Assembly: GCA_017893485.1 (NCBI GenBank)
Contig: CM030362.1
Span: 177,940,166 to 178,004,165 of the forward strand
From: Hemerocallis citrina
Taxonomy: Eukaryota > Streptophyta > Magnoliopsida > Asparagales > Asphodelaceae
Direction: 5' to 3'
Length of the DNA: 64,000 bases
Numbering within the stretch: the stretch's first letter is position 1; the number at the start of each line of letters is the position of its first letter. Positions 59,231-64,000 of the stretch are shown one piece after another. The position numbers were made by a program, and so were the translations under genes. The notes under the pieces were generated by a model. It was not told the DNA's origin. It was given only the letters and a program-made list of their open reading frames with translations, and made no database searches.

Positions 59231-59371
59231 CCTCCATGTAAATTATCATGATTGTAATCGGCACGTCGTGCCTAGTCTTTTGTAAAGTCCAAATATATTG
59301 TAAATATGCCAGCTTTCTTAAAACAAGCCCACGGCTTCATATTTTGTAACAAATAAAGAACATATCTCGAA
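59231..59371 (+). terminator. Tat-2 post-pol region with poly(A)-like signal
   Basis: ACAAATAAAGAACATATC at about 59348-59365. The AATAAAGAA core is also found after Tat-1 pol. It could end a gag-pol transcript before the repeat arrays. Confidence 0.45.
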
Positions 59372-59935
59372 TTCGGTGCTCGAATAACAGCGCAAGCCCA
59401 AAAAGCTTCTCTTACAAGCTTGGGGTTCAGTGCTCAGATAACAGTGCGAGCCCAAAAAGCTTCTCTTGCAAGATTGGGGTTCGGCGCCCGGATAGCAGCC
59501 CGAGCCCAAAAAACTTCTCCTACAATGTTGGGGTTCGGTGCTCGGATAACAGCGCGAGCCCAAAAAGCTTCTCTTGCAAGCTTAGGGTCGGTGCTCGGAT
59601 AGCAGCCCGAGCCCAAAAAGCTTCTCTTGCAAGCTTGGGGTCGATGCTTGGATAGCAGCCCGAGCCCAAAAAGCTTCTCCTACAATGTTGGGGTTCGGCA
59701 CTCGGATAACAGCGCGAGCCCAGAAAGCTTCTCTTACAAGCTTGGGGTTCGGCACTCGGATAACAGCGCGAGCCCAGAAAGCTTCTCTTACAAGCTTGGG
59801 GTTCGGCAATCGGATAACAGCGCGAGCCCAGAAAGCTTCTCTTACAAGCTTGGGGCTCGGTGCTCGGATAGCAGCGCGAGCCCAAAAAGCTTCTCTTACA
59901 AGCTTGGGGCTCGGTGCTCGGGCGACTCGGCCTGG
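59372..59935. repeat. Tandem array of about 58 bp, about ten copies
   Basis: Unit contains GCTCGGATA(A/G)CAGC(G/C)CGAGCCC and AAAGCTTCTCTTACAAGCTTGG, with some copies carrying ACAATGTTGGGG instead. Open frames across it, on both strands, are by-products of the period. Confidence 0.9.
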
Positions 59936-59959
59936 TTGGTTTTTTGGTAACGTGCATCC

Positions 59960-61210
59960 AATCGAACAACTCTGCCTCCTCCCCGCAAGCACCGTCTCTC
60001 CCCGAGAACATGTGCGAGAGCTCGGCGTCAACCCCGAGCAAGGCGGGTGCCTTCTCCAGGGCACCGCCACCTTAACGCTCGGTGGCGACCCTCAGCTACG
60101 CCCACAGTTGTCTTTCTCACCGGTATGGGGGCTCGGCATCCATCCCTCGCTCGGTTTGGGCTTCTTGAAGCTCATCAACCTATGTACGAGGCAACATCCG
60201 CCAGCCACACCCGCACTGTCTCCCCGTGAGAACATGTGCGGGAGCTCGGCGTCGACCCCGAGCAAGGAGGGTGGCTTCTCCAAGGCATCGCGACCTTGAC
60301 GCTCGGCGGCGACCCTCTACTACACCCGCAGTTGTCTTTCTCACCGGTATGGGGGCTCGGCATCCGTCCCTCGCTCGGTTTGGGCTTCTTAAAGCTCATC
60401 AACCTATGTACGAGGCGACATCCGCCAGCCACACCCGCACCGTCTCCCCCTGAGAACATGTGCGGGAGCTCGGCGTCGACCCCGAGCAAGACGGGTGAAT
60501 TCTTCAAGGCACTGCGACCTTGACGCTCGGCGGCGACCCTCTGCTACGCCCGCAGTTGTCTTTCTCACCGGTATGGGGCTCGACATCCGTTCCTCGCTCG
60601 GTTTGGGCTTCTTGAAGCTCATCAACCTATGTACGAGGCGACATCCGCCAGCCACGCCCGCACCGTCTCTCCCCGAGAATATGTGCGGGAGCTCGGCGTC
60701 GACCCCGAGCAAGGCGGGTGCCTTCTCCAAGGCACCGCGACCATGACGCTCGGCGGCGACCCTCAGCTACGCCCGCAGTTGTCTTTCTCATCGGTATGGG
60801 GGCTCGGCATCCGTCCCTCGCTCGGTTTGGGCTTCTTGAAGCTCATCAACCTATGTACGAGGCGACATCCGCCAGCCACACCCGCACCGTCTCCCCCTGA
60901 GAACATGTGCGAGAGCTCGACGTCGACCCCGAGCAAGGCGGGTGGCTTCTCCAAGGCACCGCGACCTTGACGCTCGGCGGCGACCCTCTGCTACGCCCGC
61001 AGTTGTCTTTCTCACCGGTATGGGTGCTCAGCGTCCGTCCTTCGCTCGGTTTGGGCTGAAGCTCATCAACTTATGTACGAGGCGACATCCGCCAGCCACG
61101 CCCGCACCGTCTCTCCCTAAGAACATGTGCGGGAGCTCGGCGTCGACCCCGAGCAAGGCGAGTGCCTTCCCCAAGGCACCGCGACCTTGACGCTCGGCGG
61201 CGAACTCGTC
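59960..61210. repeat. Tandem array of about 224 bp, more than five copies
   Basis: ACGCTCGGCGGCGACCCT recurs at about 60074, 60299, 60523, 60746, 60970 and 61190 (spacing 220-225). Each unit also has TCACCGGTATGGGGGCTCGG and GAACATGTGCGGGAGCTCGG. Confidence 0.92.
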
Positions 61211-61399
61211 ACTCTTGCACCTGGTTCTCTCACAAACAAAGTACAAAGTACTCGACGAACCGAAGCAAGGCCGCGGCTTTCTTCAAAACCGCTCTGCCAC
61301 CACGCTCGGTTACGAGCCTCAACCATGCATCGACAAAATTTTCTTTAAGATTTAGAGCGTCCGCCTTCGGCATACGCCCCGAGCCTCGAATCGAATTAT

Positions 61400-61740
61400 T
61401 GACCACCCTCTCACCCGCGAACAACTCGGGGTTTACGGCTTTTACAAGCCTAAACCCCGAACTGTTCGAGGATGGCAGGGGGCCATCGACCCGCTGCTCT
61501 CTCCGTCCCGGAACAAACGCTCCGAACCTTCGAGCTGTTCAGCTGACCCTTCTCTTGCCCCCGAACAACTCGGGGTTTACGGCTCCTACGAGCCCAAAAC
61601 CCCGAATTGTTCGAGGACGGCAGAAGAGCCACCACGCTTCGACTCTCTCCGAGCCCCCGAACTGATCGGTCGGCCCACCGCTCACCAACGAACAACCCGG
61701 GATCTCACGGCTCTAACAGCCTGAACACCGAATAGTCCGA
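61400..61740. repeat. Tandem repeat of about 130-145 bp, three copies
   Basis: GAACAACTCGGGGTTTACGGC at about 61418 and 61562, with a diverged third copy near 61690; each is followed by CCCGAA(C/T)TGTTCGAGGA-like sequence. Confidence 0.75.
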
Positions 61741-62140
61741 GCGTCAACCCCGGAGTACTCGGAAATATTATATTCTCTGGGCACCCGCCTTTGGCAGGCA
61801 CCCTGCCTGACAACCAACGAGGGGAGTGGGGGATTATATAGCCCCTTGAGGCCCTCATTTATTGCATCTGGGAATGCGAAACGACGGAAGGCGAAACGTC
61901 GCCATAAATGCTCATGGGAATGCGAAACGTCGCTAGTTATCGCTTATCGAAAAGCTAAACGCCGCGACCGTCGCGCCCGTTGCAACAAGTCATCTCGGAG
62001 CCGACCCCTGCGCAACTAGCCCGGCAACCGTTCCTAACAACCAAGATGATCAGGGCATGGAAAATCAAATGTTCTTATTCATTACTCATTGCTTACAACT
62101 CAATGAACGTCGGTAGAAATACAAGGAAAAAGCTCACAAC
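61741..62140. other. Tat-2 convergence zone, no gene
   Basis: GC-rich and then mixed sequence. It holds AGCAATGAGTAATGAATAAG on the minus strand (about 62070-62090), where AATAAG could act as a weak poly(A) signal for the reverse-strand exon. It also holds TTATATAG at 61833 on the plus strand. Confidence 0.4.
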
Positions 62141-62644
62141 TCACTCACACTCGGCTGGGAACTCGAATTCAGGGCTCCTATCACGCTCGGCCGGACCGAC
62201 CCGGGAAGACGCTCCCGCCACCGAGCTCCCTGCATCTTCGGGCTGCGCCACATCCGGTAGAAATATCGGAGACCGCCCCGGGGTCGCGTTGCTGGTCCCT
62301 TCTATCGGACCAGTGCCTAACAATAGCTTCAGTCTGCGGATCTCCAGCTCCTTCTCGACTACGGCCTCACGAAGGAAAGACACCGAAGCCGACCCACCGC
62401 TCGAAGCATCCGAGAGGGACCAGCCTGTCTCGATAACCCACCAGTCCCGGTCGGCTATGGCCTTCTTCAGGCGCGCCAACTCCAAGCCGAGCTCCCTGGA
62501 CCTGTTCAGAAAATAGTTAACGGCAGCGGCACGGTCCCGAGCTTGCTTCTGTTGACGAAGCAGAGCTGCCTCCGTGGCCTCCTCCCCCGCTCGATCTAAA
62601 GGTACCTCGGCAACAACGGGGAGGGCGACACAGGTCCCGTGCGT
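62141..62644 (-). CDS. Coiled-coil exon B of the Tat-2 reverse-strand locus
   Basis: An acceptor-like TTTTGATAG lies just before 62644 on the minus strand. From there 167 codons are open to the stop at 62141-62143. The protein begins 'THGTCVALPVVAEVPLD', then a heptad-rich part ('ELGLELARLKKAIADRDWW', 'EKELEIRRLKLLLG') and a low-complexity tail. It matches the position and style of Tat-1 exons B1 and B2; 'EIRRL' and a Pro/Ile/Gly segment align with B2. Function unknown. Confidence 0.55.
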   Translation of the reverse strand, partial: THGTCVALPVVAEVPLDRAGEEATEAALLRQQKQARDRAAAVNYFLNRSRELGLELARLKKAIADRDWWVIETGWSLSDASSGGSASVSFLREAVVEKELEIRRLKLLLGTGPIEGTSNATPGRSPIFLPDVAQPEDAGSSVAGASSRVGPAERDRSPEFEFPAECE

Positions 62645-63254
62645 CTATCAAAAGACGAGAACAAACATCACAAAAAACACAAGTCTGGAAAGATCGGCAC
62701 AAAAAATAAATTTCATTTCTGTCAAAAAGTTTGATACAAAAGCCGCGGTGGCCAGTCCGCCCAAGGCATTTACATCAAAACAAGAAAAAAGAGAAAAAGA
62801 TCTATTCTTGAAGGGGGTTTGGCACCTCTTCATCGACCTGATTACCCCCCGCATCGTCGCCCCCCGGGGTGGGAGGAAGGTTCGACGCCCATCCGTAGTA
62901 GAGATGGTCCACTTTCTGCTCGGGGTAGATCTGTCTAAAGTGGGACTTGGCTTGTTCATACGCCTCGGCCTGCGCCACCATGACGGTCTCCCCCAAGGCC
63001 GACTCCATCTCCTGCAGCGCCTTCTTCCCCTTCGCCGCCTCGGCCGCGATCTTCGACTCAAGGTCCTCCCGATCCTGCTTATGGATCTTGCAGAGCGACT
63101 CTATCTGGGCTTCGTGGACGGCCACCATCGCCCGGGCTTCCTTCAGCTCGTCCGTGGCCTTGTTCAGGTCGCGGAGGTACTTCTCCGCATTCCGCCTCTC
63201 AATGTAGATCTCCTTCTCCAAGCACTTATGGAAGTGCTGGCCATGGAGCATCGC

Positions 63255-63325
63255 CTGTCCAAAGAGAGAAAGATGAGGGAAAAAAACTCCAAGTCATCGA
63301 GTGAAACAGGGCCAAGCCAACTTAC
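63255..63325 (-). other. Intron 2 of the Tat-2 reverse-strand gene (phase 0)
   Basis: Donor GTAAGT and acceptor TTTGGACAG on the minus strand, 71 nt; joins 'SQATIS' to 'AMLHGQ' in frame. Confidence 0.85.
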
Positions 63326-63825
63326 CGAGATGGTAGCCTGCGACCACCGCATGTAGGCCTGGTCCGCCGTCTGCACCGCCAGGGCCATCCGATCGCGCTC
63401 GGTGGCGACCTTCGAGACGAACTTGACCGCCACGGGCCCATCAAGCAGAGAGTCCTCCCGCACAATCGACCAATCAGGGGCAAATGGCAGCGTGCCCTGC
63501 TTGCTCACCATTTTCGCAGCGGACGGCCGAAGAGGGGGGAGCCCTTTTTCCGGGGCATCCACGGTTTTGCCCGAACAACCCGCAGCGTCCCGAGCGGCCC
63601 TCGACGAGTGGGAGGGCTAGGAATGGTGCTTCTTAGCCCTCTTCGCTGGGGAAGGCTCCTCGGCCACCGGGGCCGGCACCTGGGAAGACGCTCCGACCTG
63701 CGCGGCCAGCTTCTGCTTCTCGGCCGCTATCCTCTCCTGCTCGGCCTTCTTCCTCCTCTCTGCCCTCGCCTTCTCGGCAACAACGAGCAAAAGCTTCTTC
63801 GCGTCCGCCTGTTGAGTAGTCATCC

Positions 63826-63897
63826 CTACAAAAACACGGAAGAAAAGCTAACGTTAACACGAAGGCAGGAAATGAACACATTCGGAAAGAGACATAC
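63826..63897 (-). other. Intron 1 of the Tat-2 reverse-strand gene (phase 1)
   Basis: Donor GTATGT and acceptor TTTTTGTAG on the minus strand, 72 nt; splits the Gly codon after Asp-Pro. Confidence 0.8.
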
Positions 63898-64000
63898 CAG
63901 GGTCGGCAGGACTCAGTCCGGCCCGGGCGAGGTGTATCTCGGTCACTCGAGGCCACGCGATACTGTGCCCCCGACAATCTTCTCCACCCTCTTCCACTCC

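Larger units (their letters stand above)
53081..64000 (+). mobile_element. Second Tat-lineage element (Tat-2), 3' end outside the window
   Basis: 5' LTR 53081-53635 begins TGATATGGG like Tat-1's TGATATGG. Primer site, gag, protease, RT, RNase H, second RNase H and integrase follow in the Tat order. Next come tandem-repeat arrays, then a reverse-strand gene. The 3' LTR is not reached. It lies in a (TA)n run of the TRIM-like element; the five bases before it are ATATA. Two frameshifts and three stops break gag-pol. Confidence 0.93.
62802..64000 (-). pseudogene. Reverse-strand spliced gene of Tat-2, 5' end outside the window
   Basis: Minus-strand exons are 64000-63898 (partial), 63825-63326 and 63254-62802. 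The first ends 'VTEIHLARAGLSPADP', which aligns with Tat-1 'ITEEALFRGGLSLIDP', the end of the Transposase_28-like region. Exon 2 starts 'MTTQQADAKKLLLVVAEKAR' and is Lys/Ala/Glu-rich. A TAG at 63617-63619 interrupts it, after which the same frame continues to '...DQAYMRWSQATIS'. Exon 3 is a long coiled coil ('CLEKEIYIERRNAEKYLRDL') ending '...NPLQE'. Intron phases 1 and 0 equal those of Tat-1. Role unknown; its presence in two diverged elements argues for past selection. Confidence 0.75.

Noticed and set aside
59372..59935. CRISPR array
   Set aside because: Repeats are contiguous without unique spacers, and the context is plant retrotransposon DNA.
59434..60041. Long minus- and plus-strand open frames with repeated 'CKRSFLGSRCYPS' or 'ARAQKASLTSLG' motifs
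   Set aside because: They exist only because the roughly 58-bp array keeps several frames open at once; no start context, and all frames are equally open.
60092..61246. Repeated open frames over the 224-bp array (for example minus-strand 'VDAELPHMFSGGDGAG')
   Set aside because: By-product of the tandem repeat; the phrase recurs once per unit on both strands.
61833..61840. Purine-rich GAGGGGAGTGGGGG followed by TTATATAG taken as polypurine tract and 3' LTR of Tat-2
   Set aside because: The reverse-strand gene, which in Tat-1 lies before the 3' LTR, is still downstream, and no copy of the 5' LTR start follows.

Overview
The window is an AT-rich flowering-plant genomic segment made almost entirely of transposable elements, many nested inside one another. 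It has Ty3/gypsy elements of the Athila and Tat lineages, Ty1/copia remnants, plant-type Helitrons, foldback and Harbinger-type MITEs, TATAAATA promoters and GT-AG introns of 70-90 nt. No host gene could be recognised with confidence, and the species cannot be named from this sequence.

Layout. 1-20594: an Athila-like element that has lost pol (5' LTR end 1-550, tRNA-Asp primer site, broken gag, 3' remnant). Its 3' LTR (from 3778, resuming to 20594) is split by a complete 15,029-bp Tat-lineage element on the minus strand (4915-19943; 603-bp LTRs; 5-bp target duplication CCTAG). 20595-31300: mostly unrecognised AT-rich DNA with a possible pararetrovirus-like fragment (21137-22690), a truncated Helitron, a complete Helitron (25973-26497), a TIR element (28430-29184) and an LTR-like repeat. 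32102-40893: a minus-strand copia element reduced to gag and part of protease. It is invaded by a 3,568-bp solo LTR (35095-38662, duplication ATATC). Its left LTR holds a TIR element, which holds two Helitrons, one of which holds a foldback MITE. 41141-42439: an older copia gag pseudogene with a Harbinger-type MITE next to it. 44042-48648: a Helitron cluster of at least seven units, one carrying duplicated exon-like gene fragments. 49350-51923: LTR-like repeats around a decayed chromovirus integrase. 51924-53080: a TRIM-like element. 53081-64000: a second Tat element on the plus strand, running off the window.

The most interesting signal is shared by the two Tat elements. Each carries, between pol and the 3' LTR and in the opposite orientation, a spliced gene with a region resembling the 'putative gypsy-type transposon' (Transposase_28-like) domain, followed by a coiled coil and then one or two separate coiled-coil exons. 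The two visible intron positions and phases match between the elements, and so does part of the 3' untranslated sequence, although the elements and proteins are well diverged. In both, gag-pol ends with a nearby AATAAAGAA, so gag-pol and the reverse-strand gene converge tail to tail across tandem-repeat zones. Both gag-pols are dead (several nonsense codons and frameshifts), and both reverse-strand genes carry nonsense codons.

All calls come from reading motifs and repeats by eye. LTR differences, repeat periods and ends were counted by hand and may be off by a few bases; family names rest on motif recognition, not database searches.
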